64,000 bases of DNA from Prevotella communis (GTDB taxonomy: Bacteria; Bacteroidota; Bacteroidia; Bacteroidales; Bacteroidaceae), in the NCBI RefSeq assembly GCF_022024175.1, contig NZ_CP091794.1, forward strand, positions 1,116,001-1,180,000, in the 5' to 3' direction. The notes beneath the pieces are model-generated. The model had not been told where the DNA came from. It did not search any database and saw nothing but the letters and a program-made list of their open reading frames with translations. A program made the position numbers and the translations under genes. Below are positions 43,654 to 51,220 of the stretch, one piece after another. The first letter of the stretch is position 1, and each line of letters starts with the position of its first letter.

Positions 43654-44127
43654 ATGATTATGACTATTGGAGACAAAGCGCCCGAGATTCTGGGCAAGGA
43701 CGAACAGGGACGGGACATCCGTCTGAGTGATTACAAGGGTAGGAAGCTGGTGCTATACTTCTACCCGAAGGACAATACGAGTGGATGTACCGCAGAGGCT
43801 TGCAGCTTGCGCGACCACTACAGCGAACTGCAGGGTAGGGGCTATGAGGTGGTTGGTGTGAGCAAAGACTCGGCTGCTTCGCATGTGAAGTTTAAGGAGA
43901 AGTTCCAGTTGCCGTTCCCCTTGATTGCTGACATCAATCATGAATTGCTGGAGGCGATGGGTGCTTGGGGTGAGAAGAATATGTATGGCAAGAAGACGAT
44001 GGGTACCATACGCACTACTTTTATCATCAACGAGGAAGGCATCATCGAGAAGATATTTGCAGGGAAGCAGGTGAAGACCAAGGAACACGCTGAGCAAATT
44101 TTGGATAATCACGAGACGGTTCTTTGA
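43654..44127 (+). CDS. bcp: Thioredoxin-dependent thiol peroxidase (Bcp/PrxQ)
   Basis: 157 residues from ATG 43654 (ATG 43660 is equally possible). Peroxiredoxin of the BCP class: FYPKDNTSGCTAEACSLRDH holds the peroxidatic Cys (in SGCTAE) and the resolving Cys five residues on; GVSKDSAASHVKFKEKFQLP and MGTIRTTFIINEEG complete the fold. Reduces hydrogen peroxide and organic hydroperoxides in the cytoplasm using thioredoxin. Monocistronic, ending 13 bases from the convergent LRR gene. Confidence 0.93.
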   Translation: MIMTIGDKAPEILGKDEQGRDIRLSDYKGRKLVLYFYPKDNTSGCTAEACSLRDHYSELQGRGYEVVGVSKDSAASHVKFKEKFQLPFPLIADINHELLEAMGAWGEKNMYGKKTMGTIRTTFIINEEGIIEKIFAGKQVKTKEHAEQILDNHETVL

Positions 44128-44140
44128 CTACTCCCTGTCG

Positions 44141-45040
44141 CTACTTCACTTGCGCTCCGGCAGCGTCAAACTCCTTGCCGTTAGCCTCGATGACAATTTT
44201 TCCGTCCTTGAAGTATTTCTTCTTGTTAGCGGAAGTGTCGTTAGCAGCAGCCTTAACATTCTGCACGGCGGTAGGATCTGCATACACCTTCCAGTCGTTA
44301 CCGTCGTAGGTGTATATCGTCCAGCCATTGGCATTAGCGGCCGTCACCTGCGTGGTGGTTATCTCGTTCTGCTCCTGATTGTTATAGATAGCATACAGTT
44401 TGCCTTTAGATACGGCAGGCAGGCTCGCTACCAATGCGTCCATCGTCTCGCCCTTTATCTGGTTCAGAGAAATGTTCAGCTCCTCAAGCGCCGCGTTCTG
44501 CGACAGGTCGAGAGCCGTCAGCAGATTGTTGGAGCAATTCACCCATGACAGCACCGTGTTCTTCGACAGGTCGAGCGTCCTCAGCTGGTTTTCGCTGCAC
44601 GACAGGGTTTCCAGTTCCGTATTCTGCGACAGGTCGATCGATAGGATGTTGTTTTCGTAGCAGAAGAGTCTTGTCAGCGCCGTGTTCTTCGTCAGGTCGA
44701 GAGCCGTCAGCAGGTTGTTGTCGCAGAGGAGTTCTTCCAGCGCCGTGTTCTGCGTCAGGTCGAGCGTCTTCAGCAGGTTGAAGCTGCATTTCAGGCTTGT
44801 CAGCGCCGTGAAGTGCTCTATGCCCTTCAGGCTCTGGATTTCCATAAACTGCACTTTCATACTCGTCACACCGTCAATTTCCTCTGGCGTCAGTTTGCCG
44901 TCAGCGCCATACGTCTGGGCTAACAGGAATTTGCGGAACTTCCTGTCGGGAAAGTTTGTTTCGTTGATGTCAATATCGGCATGTGCACCCAGCGTTGTCA
45001 TGAACATCAGGGCGAAAAGTGAGACTAACTTTTTCTTCAT
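44141..45040 (-). CDS. Secreted leucine-rich-repeat protein
   Basis: 299 residues. Signal peptide (MKKKLVSLFALMFMTTLGAHA), a short N-terminal cap (INETNFPDRKFRKFLLAQTY) and about six LRRs of 21 residues with the consensus LxxLDLSxNTxLxxLxCxxN (LKTLDLTQNTALEELLCDNN, LSIDLSQNTELETLSCSENQ). A C-terminal region (TQVTAANANGWTIYTYDGND) follows, with the last residues EANGKEFDAAGAQVK. The Cys in each repeat is typical of internalin-like LRRs in Bacteroidales. Likely surface-exposed binding protein; the ligand is unknown. Confidence 0.85.
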   Translation of the reverse strand: MKKKLVSLFALMFMTTLGAHADIDINETNFPDRKFRKFLLAQTYGADGKLTPEEIDGVTSMKVQFMEIQSLKGIEHFTALTSLKCSFNLLKTLDLTQNTALEELLCDNNLLTALDLTKNTALTRLFCYENNILSIDLSQNTELETLSCSENQLRTLDLSKNTVLSWVNCSNNLLTALDLSQNAALEELNISLNQIKGETMDALVASLPAVSKGKLYAIYNNQEQNEITTTQVTAANANGWTIYTYDGNDWKVYADPTAVQNVKAAANDTSANKKKYFKDGKIVIEANGKEFDAAGAQVK

Positions 45041-45117
45041 GATATATTATTGTCTTAAACATGGAATTACTGTATCTGTTTAATTCCTTAGATAAAAAGG
45101 TTACCAAGATAATTTAT

Positions 45118-45972
45118 TCAGTCGCGGAATCGCTTGGTGAGGTCGCCATAGGCCTCGATGCGACGGTCGCGGAGGAAGGGCCACCAGCGGCGTACCTGTT
45201 CGGATCGCTTCATGTCAATATCTACGATGATGCTTTCCTCGTCGGTGGTTGAGGCCTCGTAATAGAGTTCGCCCTGAGGACCGCAGACGAAGCTGGTGCC
45301 CCAGAAGGGAACGCCGTCTTCATCGCCTACACGATTGACGGCAACGACCGGGAGTCCGTTGGCCACGGCATGGCCACGCATCACGGTCTGCCACGCCATA
45401 CGCTGGCGCTCCTGCTCGTCGGGCGTGTCGTTGGGATCGAAGCCAATGGCGGTGGGGTAGATGAGCATCTCGGCACCGGCAAGGGCCATGAGACGGGCTG
45501 CCTCGGGATACCACTGGTCCCAGCAGACGAGGACGCCAAGACGGCCTACAGAGGTCTGGATAGGCTGGAAACCAAGGTCGCCGGGGGTGAAATAGAACTT
45601 CTCATAATAGCCGGGGTCGTCGGGGATATGCATCTTGCGGTATTTGCCGGCAATGGTGCCGTCTTTCTCGAAGACAACGGCGGTGTTATGGTAGAGACCG
45701 GGGGCACGGCGCTCGAAAAGGGAGGTGACGAGCACGATGCCACATTCCTTGGCTACACGGCCATAGATATCGGTGGAGGGACCTGGGATGGGCTCGGCCA
45801 GGTCGAAGAGGTTGACATCCTCTACCTGACAGAAATAGAGGGAGTTGTGGAGCTCCTGCAGAACAACGAGTTCTGCACCGCGCTTGGCGAGGTCACGAAT
45901 GCCATCGCAGAGGCGCTCGATATTATTAACAACATTGGATGTGTTGTGTTGCTGAAGAAATCCTATTTTCAT
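45118..45972 (-). CDS. aguB: N-carbamoylputrescine amidase
   Basis: 284 residues from ATG at 45970-45972. Nitrilase-fold amidohydrolase: catalytic Glu in VVLQELHNSLYF, Lys in GKYRKMHIPDDPGYYEKFYF (first 20 residues shown) and Cys in VLVCWDQWYPEAARL. It hydrolyses N-carbamoylputrescine to putrescine, CO2 and ammonia, the step after agmatine deiminase, which is encoded just upstream in the same direction. The last 28 codons also exist as a detached fragment at 2402-2495. A longer open frame upstream to 46314 is only low-complexity translation of a neighbouring gene and repeats. Confidence 0.93.
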   Translation of the reverse strand: MKIGFLQQHNTSNVVNNIERLCDGIRDLAKRGAELVVLQELHNSLYFCQVEDVNLFDLAEPIPGPSTDIYGRVAKECGIVLVTSLFERRAPGLYHNTAVVFEKDGTIAGKYRKMHIPDDPGYYEKFYFTPGDLGFQPIQTSVGRLGVLVCWDQWYPEAARLMALAGAEMLIYPTAIGFDPNDTPDEQERQRMAWQTVMRGHAVANGLPVVAVNRVGDEDGVPFWGTSFVCGPQGELYYEASTTDEESIIVDIDMKRSEQVRRWWPFLRDRRIEAYGDLTKRFRD

Positions 45973-45985
45973 ACTTTTTTTATTT

Positions 45986-46059
45986 GAGGCTGCTGTGACA
46001 CAGCAGCATACTGAACTGCTTTTGAGGGCTGCCGTGGCACAGCAGCATACTGAACTACT
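45986..46059. repeat. Tandem palindromic repeat between aguA and aguB
   Basis: Two 38-bp units (GAGGCTGCTGTGACACAGCA... and GAGGGCTGCCGTGGCACAGC...) each hold a palindrome GCTGCTG-TGACA-CAGCAGC or its variant and end CATACTGAACT. They sit directly after the aguA stop. Confidence 0.75.
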
Positions 46060-47125
46060 GATAGTACTGCATGGTGCAGCAATGGAGGGAGCCGTGCTGC
46101 TTGATGACGGCACGACAGTCGATGCCGATAATCTCGCGGTCGGGATAGGCCTCGCCAATGATACGGAGGGCCTCGGCGTCGAGGTCGGGCTGGGCATAGG
46201 TGGGCACCAGGACGGCGCCATTGATGACCAGGTAGTTGGCGTAGGTGGCGGGGAGACGGTCACTGTCAGCGACGGAATCGCTGACCACACAACCTTCGTC
46301 CACGGGAGGATCATAGATAGGACGGGGGAGGGGGAGCTTCAGAAGGCGGTAGGGACGGCCTTCGAGGGTGCGGAGTGCACGGAGCTCTTCTTCCATCAGG
46401 GCCAGGTCGGGATGGTCGGCATCGCCACCGGTATAGACGATGGTGTCGTCAGGGCAGATGCGTACCAGGGTATCGATATGGCCATCGGTATCATCGCCAA
46501 TGAGGCTGCCGTGGTTGAGCCATACAACGCGCTCGGCACCGAGATATTCCTTGAGGCGGGCTTCAATCTGGGCCTGCGTGAGGGGCTGGTTGCGATGAGG
46601 TGCCATGAGGCAACAGGTAGTGGTGAAGATGGTACCTTTGCCATCGCTCTCGATAGAGCCGCCCTCGAGGACGAAGTCGAGGTGGGACTCGTACTTGCCC
46701 TTAACGATGCCTTGGTCGTAGAGGTGCTTGTTGATCTGATTATCCAGATTGGCCTCGAACTTCTCACCCCAGCCGTTGAACTTGAAGTCGAGAAGGACGA
46801 TGTCAGAGGGCTGAGGGCTGATGTCTGATGTCTGAGGGCCGAGGGCGGTGGTTTCCTCTACGGTGATGAAGCCGTGGTCGCGAGCCCAGGTGTCGTTGGA
46901 ATTGACAATGGATAATTGACAATTGGTGATCTTGGGCAACGGGGTGCCTTCGGGGGCTGCGATGAGCAACTTTTCACGCTTACAGATCTCGCGCGCCATC
47001 TCCTCGTAGACAGCGGTAATCTCGGGCAGGATAGGAGCCCAGTCGGTGTCCTTGTGAGGCCAGGTGAGCTGTACCATGCTCTGGGGTTCCCACTCGGCCT
47101 GCATGCGTCTTTTTTTCGTATTCAT
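46055..47125 (-). CDS. aguA: Agmatine deiminase
   Basis: 356 residues from ATG 47125, or 349 from ATG 47104 (MQAEWEPQS), the more usual start. Peptidyl-arginine-deiminase fold: TWPHKDTDW, NDTWARDHGFI, LEGGSIESDG, GDDTDGHIDTLVR with the catalytic His, LPATYANYLVINGAVLVPTY, and catalytic Cys in GSLHCCTMQ. Makes N-carbamoylputrescine from agmatine. Three in-frame insertions look repeat-derived: NCQLSIVNS before NDTWARDHG (46907-46926), TSDISPQPSDIV (about 46800-46846) and VVSDSVADS (46265-46285). Confidence 0.93.
   Translation of the reverse strand: MNTKKRRMQAEWEPQSMVQLTWPHKDTDWAPILPEITAVYEEMAREICKREKLLIAAPEGTPLPKITNCQLSIVNSNDTWARDHGFITVEETTALGPQTSDISPQPSDIVLLDFKFNGWGEKFEANLDNQINKHLYDQGIVKGKYESHLDFVLEGGSIESDGKGTIFTTTCCLMAPHRNQPLTQAQIEARLKEYLGAERVVWLNHGSLIGDDTDGHIDTLVRICPDDTIVYTGGDADHPDLALMEEELRALRTLEGRPYRLLKLPLPRPIYDPPVDEGCVVSDSVADSDRLPATYANYLVINGAVLVPTYAQPDLDAEALRIIGEAYPDREIIGIDCRAVIKQHGSLHCCTMQYYQ
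46265..46285. repeat. Palindromic insert in aguA
   Basis: GTCAGCGA, CGGAA, TCGCTGAC: an 8-bp perfect stem with a 5-base loop, read in frame as SDSVAD. It falls in a variable loop just before RLPATYANYL. Same element as in apgM. Confidence 0.8.
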
Positions 47126-47129
47126 GGTG

Positions 47130-47137
47130 CAAAGTTA
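47130..47137 (-). promoter_or_regulatory. Promoter -7 element of aguA
   Basis: TAACTTTG on the minus strand, 4 bases before ATG 47125. With this ATG the mRNA would be leaderless; with ATG 47104 the leader is about 20 bases, which favours the shorter protein. Confidence 0.5.
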
Positions 47138-47202
47138 CGAAATAATTGATAATTCACAATTGATAATTGATAATTATTTAGTACTTTTGTGGCCATAAAC
47201 TA

Positions 47203-47763
47203 ATGAATGGTATGCTGGAACTGAATGATGTGGTGGTAGAAGGAGCCTCAAAGACGGTGTCGATGATGGCTAAGGAAGGCGAGGTGACATGCCTGACGGG
47301 AGATAGTCGGGAGGTGCGCTCGCATCTGCTCCTGGCCATGCTGGGACTGTCGCCCGTGAGAAACGGTTTCATCAGTATTGACGGGGAACCGCTGAACAGG
47401 CAGACCGTGAAGACGCTGAGGAGGATGATGGCCTATGTGCCTGAGGAACTGGTGGCCGACGGTGAGGTGACGGTGTATGAACCACCTACGGTGCAGGAGG
47501 TGTTTGAATGGAAGGAGAACAGGGATGCGGCTATCTCCAACGGACTGCTGGAGGAGGAAATAAGACGCACGATGGCTCCAAGGACGAAAGCGCAGCTACT
47601 GGCCGTGGCGGTGCTGAGAAAGCGACCCATCCTGCTGGTGGACCAGCCGCATGTGCTCTCGGCCGATTATCTGCGTCAGCAGGCGCGCGACGGACATATC
47701 GTCATTGTGAGCAGTGATGATGAGGATATACTGCGTGTGAGTGATAACGTGATAGAACTATAA
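47203..47763 (+). CDS. Degenerate FetA-like ABC ATPase
   Basis: 186 residues, aligned end to end with a small ABC ATPase but with key residues lost. Walker A reads GDSREVRSHLL (Lys to Arg, Gly residues missing), the LSGGQ signature reads MAPRTKAQ, and Walker B ends ILLVDQP, with Gln where the catalytic Glu should be. The protein is unlikely to hydrolyse ATP normally. It is followed after 16 bases by a FetB-like permease, so the pair keeps the FetAB gene order. It may be a regulatory or structural relic. Confidence 0.7.
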   Translation: MNGMLELNDVVVEGASKTVSMMAKEGEVTCLTGDSREVRSHLLLAMLGLSPVRNGFISIDGEPLNRQTVKTLRRMMAYVPEELVADGEVTVYEPPTVQEVFEWKENRDAAISNGLLEEEIRRTMAPRTKAQLLAVAVLRKRPILLVDQPHVLSADYLRQQARDGHIVIVSSDDEDILRVSDNVIEL

Positions 47764-47779
47764 AAAAGACAGAAAAGAA

Positions 47780-48499
47780 ATGATGAGCTCAGATATATCG
47801 TTTTGGGGCGTGAGCCTGTTGGTGGTGTTGCTATTGGCATCGGTAGCCGTCTATTGGTTGATAGACCGTAAGGAGATGGCGCGCGTGCTGCGGGTGTTTG
47901 GCCTGATGGCAGGTCAGATGGCAGTGATAGGCATCATTGCCTGGACGGCCTGTAAAGCGAACGCCTGGTGGGCAGATATGCTGTGGCTGGTGGTGCTGAT
48001 AGCCCTGGCCACAGGCTGGTGTCTGTACAAGATGCGGAAGACATGGAAGCAGATGCTGACGTCTGTGGTGGCTGCCTTGACGGCAGGCACGCTGATTGGT
48101 AGCGGCGTGATGATGCTCTGCATGCCAGGCCGGTTCTTTATCCCCATAACGGCAGTGATGGTGACTCATCTGGTGGTGGCTGTGAAGGAGACGCTACAGA
48201 CCTATCAGCGCAGTCTGACGCATACGGAAGCACACCGCCTGTATATGCAGGCCAACGGTGCCACGTTGCTGGAGTCGCTGATGCCCAGCGTGCGCAGAGC
48301 CCTGAGAGCCACCGTACAGCCCCAGTTACGAACAATGGCACAGCCCCTGTTGGTGACCATGCCATTGCTCTTTGTAGGTATGTTGCTGGGCGGCGTATCG
48401 CCTGCCACGGCAGTTGTCGTGATGATTTTACTGATGATGGCTGCCTTCGTGTCGACGGTGGTAGCAGCTATCGTAGCCCTTTACTGCTTTAAGAGATAA
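47780..48499 (+). CDS. FetB-like (UPF0014) membrane permease
   Basis: 239 residues with about seven membrane helices (SFWGVSLLVVLLLASVAVYW, AVIGIIAWTACK, MLWLVVLIALATGW, ITAVMVTHLVVAVKETL and others). The segment RALRATVQPQLRTMAQPLLV to LLFVGMLLGGVSPATAV matches the conserved C-terminal half of the UPF0014/FetB family, linked to iron export in enterobacteria. The partner ATPase upstream is degenerate, so transport energetics are unclear. Its 3' end overlaps convergent thrC by 19 bases. Confidence 0.75.
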   Translation: MMSSDISFWGVSLLVVLLLASVAVYWLIDRKEMARVLRVFGLMAGQMAVIGIIAWTACKANAWWADMLWLVVLIALATGWCLYKMRKTWKQMLTSVVAALTAGTLIGSGVMMLCMPGRFFIPITAVMVTHLVVAVKETLQTYQRSLTHTEAHRLYMQANGATLLESLMPSVRRALRATVQPQLRTMAQPLLVTMPLLFVGMLLGGVSPATAVVVMILLMMAAFVSTVVAAIVALYCFKR

Positions 48500-49851
48500 G
48501 CCTTAAAGTCGGCGAAATCCTTTGTCATGGGGACGCTCTGCTTCTGGCCCTTCATAAAGGCAGCAAGGCGTTCGGGGATTTCTACGTCGATGCCCAGGAT
48601 ATCGTCCACCTTCTCCTTGAACTTCGCGGGATGGGCTGTCTCGCAGAAGACGCCAATCTCGCCGGGCTTGAGCTGTTCCTCGAGGGCGCGATAGCCGCAT
48701 GCTCCGTGAGGATCGAGGATATAGCCCGTCTCCTTGTAGCACTGGCGCATGGTCTCACGAATCTGTTCGTCGCTATAGGTAGCACCGCTGATGAGGCTGG
48801 TGATGCGCTTGTGGGTCTCCTCGGGCGACAGTTTGCCGTTCTCAGAATAGAGGTTGATGATACGGGCAAAGTTTGAGGGATCGCCCACATCCATAGCGTT
48901 AGCCAATGTCTGCTTAGAGGGCTTGGGATTGTACTGGCCCGTCTGCAGATAGTTGAAGAAGATATCGTTGGCATTATTGGCAGCAATGAAACGCTTCACG
49001 GGCATGCCCATCTGATGGCCGAACAGGGCGGCACAGATGTTGCCGAAGTTGCCTGAGGGCACGCAGATAACGATGTCTTCGGGGTTGTGGCCAAGGGCCA
49101 TGAGTTGTGCCACGGCATTGAAGTAATAGAATGCCTGGGGCAGGAAACGCGCCACGTTGATGGAGTTGGCCGAGGTGAGCATCATGTGCTCGTTGAGTTC
49201 CTTGTCCATGAAGGCGCTCTTGACCAGAGCCTGACAGTCGTCGAAGACACCATCGACCTCAATGGCTGTGATGTTCTTGCCCAGCGTGGTGAACTGGCAC
49301 TCCTGGATAGGTGATACCTTGCCCTTGGGATAGAGCACATAAACATGGATACCATCAACGCCCAGGAAACCATTGGCCACGGCAGAACCGGTGTCGCCAG
49401 AGGTGGCAACGAGGACGTTGACGGATTTGGTGGCTGTACCACAGCCACATACGGAACCGTCGCCACATACGGAACCGCCACGACGCAGGAAATACTGCAG
49501 GAGGCGAGCCATGAAGCGGGCACCTACATCCTTGAAGGCCAGGGTGGGACCGTGGAAGAGTTCGAGGGAGTAGATGCTTTCCTTGACTTTGACCACGGGA
49601 CAGGGGAACTGCAGGGTGTCGTATACCAGGTCCTGCAGACTGTCGAGGTCTACATCGTCGCCAAAGAAGGCACTGGCCACATTGAAGGCGATGTCCTGGA
49701 ACTTCATCTTCGGCATGTCGGTGAAGAACTGCTGAGGCAGTTTGTTGATAACCTCAGGCATATAGAGTCCGCGGTCTTCTGCCAAGCCTTTTACCACGGC
49801 TTTGCGAAGATCTGCCACAGGGGCTTTTCCATTGGTGCTATAGTATTTCAT
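48481..49851 (-). CDS. thrC: Threonine synthase
   Basis: 456 residues from ATG 49851 (MKYYSTNGKAPVADLRKAVV). PLP enzyme: Lys in GPTLAFKDVGARF binds the cofactor; VLVATSGDTGSAVANGFLGV is the phosphate-binding loop; PSGNFGNICAALFGHQMGMP and DPHGACGYRALEE are family motifs. Converts O-phosphohomoserine to threonine. An insertion between the PLP Lys segment and VLVATSGDTG reads GSVCGDGSVCGCGTATKSVN and derives from a short repeat and palindrome. Last gene of the thrA-apgM-thrC run. Confidence 0.95.
   Translation of the reverse strand: MKYYSTNGKAPVADLRKAVVKGLAEDRGLYMPEVINKLPQQFFTDMPKMKFQDIAFNVASAFFGDDVDLDSLQDLVYDTLQFPCPVVKVKESIYSLELFHGPTLAFKDVGARFMARLLQYFLRRGGSVCGDGSVCGCGTATKSVNVLVATSGDTGSAVANGFLGVDGIHVYVLYPKGKVSPIQECQFTTLGKNITAIEVDGVFDDCQALVKSAFMDKELNEHMMLTSANSINVARFLPQAFYYFNAVAQLMALGHNPEDIVICVPSGNFGNICAALFGHQMGMPVKRFIAANNANDIFFNYLQTGQYNPKPSKQTLANAMDVGDPSNFARIINLYSENGKLSPEETHKRITSLISGATYSDEQIRETMRQCYKETGYILDPHGACGYRALEEQLKPGEIGVFCETAHPAKFKEKVDDILGIDVEIPERLAAFMKGQKQSVPMTKDFADFKAYLLKQ
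49430..49478. repeat. Palindrome plus direct repeat inserted in thrC
   Basis: GTGGCTG, TACCA, CAGCCAC (49430-49448) followed by two copies of CCACATACGGAACCG. All in frame within the variable loop of thrC. Confidence 0.75.
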
Positions 49852-49886
49852 ATGAATTGATAATGGACAATGGATAATTGATAATT

Positions 49887-51179
49887 CTAATTGATTCTCA
49901 TAAACTCTTGCATGAACTGCTGGAGACGCAATAGTCCGTAACTGCCAGTGACGCACGACTCCTCGTCGTAGTATTCCACAGCGTCGGGCTCTATACCTTT
50001 ATAATATATAAGGAAAGGCACTGGCTCGTTGACATGGATGCGCTGCTCCACGGGTGTGGGGTGATCGGGCAGGATGGCGATGCATACAGGTTCGCTCATC
50101 TGTTCGGTGGCCTCGAAGATAGGTTTGATGAGACGCTGGTCCAGGTAGTCGATAGCCTTGAGCTTCAGGTCGAGGTCGCCATCATGGCCAGCCTCGTCAG
50201 TAGCCTCTACATGCACAAATACGAAGTCATCAGTCTGCAGGGCGTCGATGGCAGCCTGCGCCTTCCCCTCGTAGTTAGTATCTGCCAGTCCGGTGGCACC
50301 GGGCACCTTGATGATGCGCAGGCCGGCATATTTGCCAATGCCCTGGATCAGGTCGACAGCCGAGATGACTGCACCCGTCTTTACCTGGGGGTACTGCTGC
50401 ATCAGGGTCTGCATGGAGGGACGATAGCCACCGCTCCAAGGCCAGATGCTGTTGGCCTGACGCTCACCACGGGCAGCACGTGCCTGGTTGAAAGGGTGCT
50501 GGGCAAGGAGCTCCTGCGAACGCAGGATGAGATTATTGATGAGAGAGGCCGTTTCTGCGGGGGAGAGATGAGAGGTGTCAGCGACCGAATCGCTGACCAC
50601 GGTATCGCTGTCTGCTAAACCGGACTCTGGGGTTACCAGGAGGGGACGCCAGGGCTCGTTGGGATGATCGTGGGGCGGAGCACAGACGATGTGCTTGTTG
50701 CCACCCTTGATGATGAGCAGATGGCGATACTGGATGCCGCAGATGAACTTGACGCGCTCGCAGCCTTCTTTCTCGTTGATGGGCTTGGCGAGGCGCTCGT
50801 TAAGATAATCGATGAGGATGCGGGCATCGTCTGTCTGGAGGTTACCTCCATTATGGGTGATAATCTTGCCATCCTCGAGTGTGATGATATTACAGCGGAT
50901 GGCGAAATCATCGGGCTGCATCTCGTAACCAATAGAAGCTGCTTCCAGAGGACCGCGTCCTTCATAGACCTTGTTGAGGTCATAGCCCAGGATGGCGGTG
51001 TTGGCTACCTCGGAGCCCGGGGGGAAACCCTCGGGAACGGTAACCAAACGGCCTGTACGGCCTGCCTTTGCCAGGCGGTTCATGTATTCAGGACGTGCAT
51101 ATTGCAGAAGGGTCTTCCCGCCAAGGCGGTCAACCTTATGGTCGGCCATGCCGTCGCCTAAAATAATGATATGCTTCAT
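49887..51179 (-). CDS. apgM: Cofactor-independent phosphoglycerate mutase (ApgM type)
   Basis: 430 residues. Alkaline-phosphatase superfamily: MKHIIILGDGMADHKVDRLG with the first metal Asp, PGSEVANTAILGYDL with the catalytic Ser region, HNGGNLQTDDA, VEATDEAGHDGD and ILPDHPTPVEQRIH. Interconverts 2- and 3-phosphoglycerate; in some bacteria annotated as homoserine kinase-like because of its place between thrA and thrC, and no separate thrB is present in this window. Whether it phosphorylates homoserine cannot be read from sequence. A repeat-derived insert SDTVVSDSVADTSH lies near residue 195-210. Confidence 0.85.
   Translation of the reverse strand: MKHIIILGDGMADHKVDRLGGKTLLQYARPEYMNRLAKAGRTGRLVTVPEGFPPGSEVANTAILGYDLNKVYEGRGPLEAASIGYEMQPDDFAIRCNIITLEDGKIITHNGGNLQTDDARILIDYLNERLAKPINEKEGCERVKFICGIQYRHLLIIKGGNKHIVCAPPHDHPNEPWRPLLVTPESGLADSDTVVSDSVADTSHLSPAETASLINNLILRSQELLAQHPFNQARAARGERQANSIWPWSGGYRPSMQTLMQQYPQVKTGAVISAVDLIQGIGKYAGLRIIKVPGATGLADTNYEGKAQAAIDALQTDDFVFVHVEATDEAGHDGDLDLKLKAIDYLDQRLIKPIFEATEQMSEPVCIAILPDHPTPVEQRIHVNEPVPFLIYYKGIEPDAVEYYDEESCVTGSYGLLRLQQFMQEFMRIN
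50577..50597. repeat. Palindromic insert in apgM
   Basis: GTCAGCGA, CCGAA, TCGCTGAC; encodes SDSVAD. It differs from the aguA element only in the loop. Confidence 0.8.
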
Positions 51180-51182
51180 AAG

Positions 51183-51211
51183 GAAAAAGGCTGGACGGCA
51201 GAACCGTCCAG
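51183..51211 (-). terminator. Hairpin between thrA and apgM
   Basis: CTGGACGG (51191-51198), 5-base loop, CCGTCCAG (51204-51211); read on the minus strand it is followed by CCTTTTTCC. It can act as a partial terminator that lowers apgM-thrC relative to thrA. Confidence 0.65.
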
Positions 51212-51220
51212 CACACTATT

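Noticed and set aside
45973..46314. N-terminal extension of the aguB frame
   Set aside because: It is low-complexity (runs of Ser, Pro, Thr) and overlaps the aguA 3' end and the palindromic repeats; the nitrilase fold begins at 45972.
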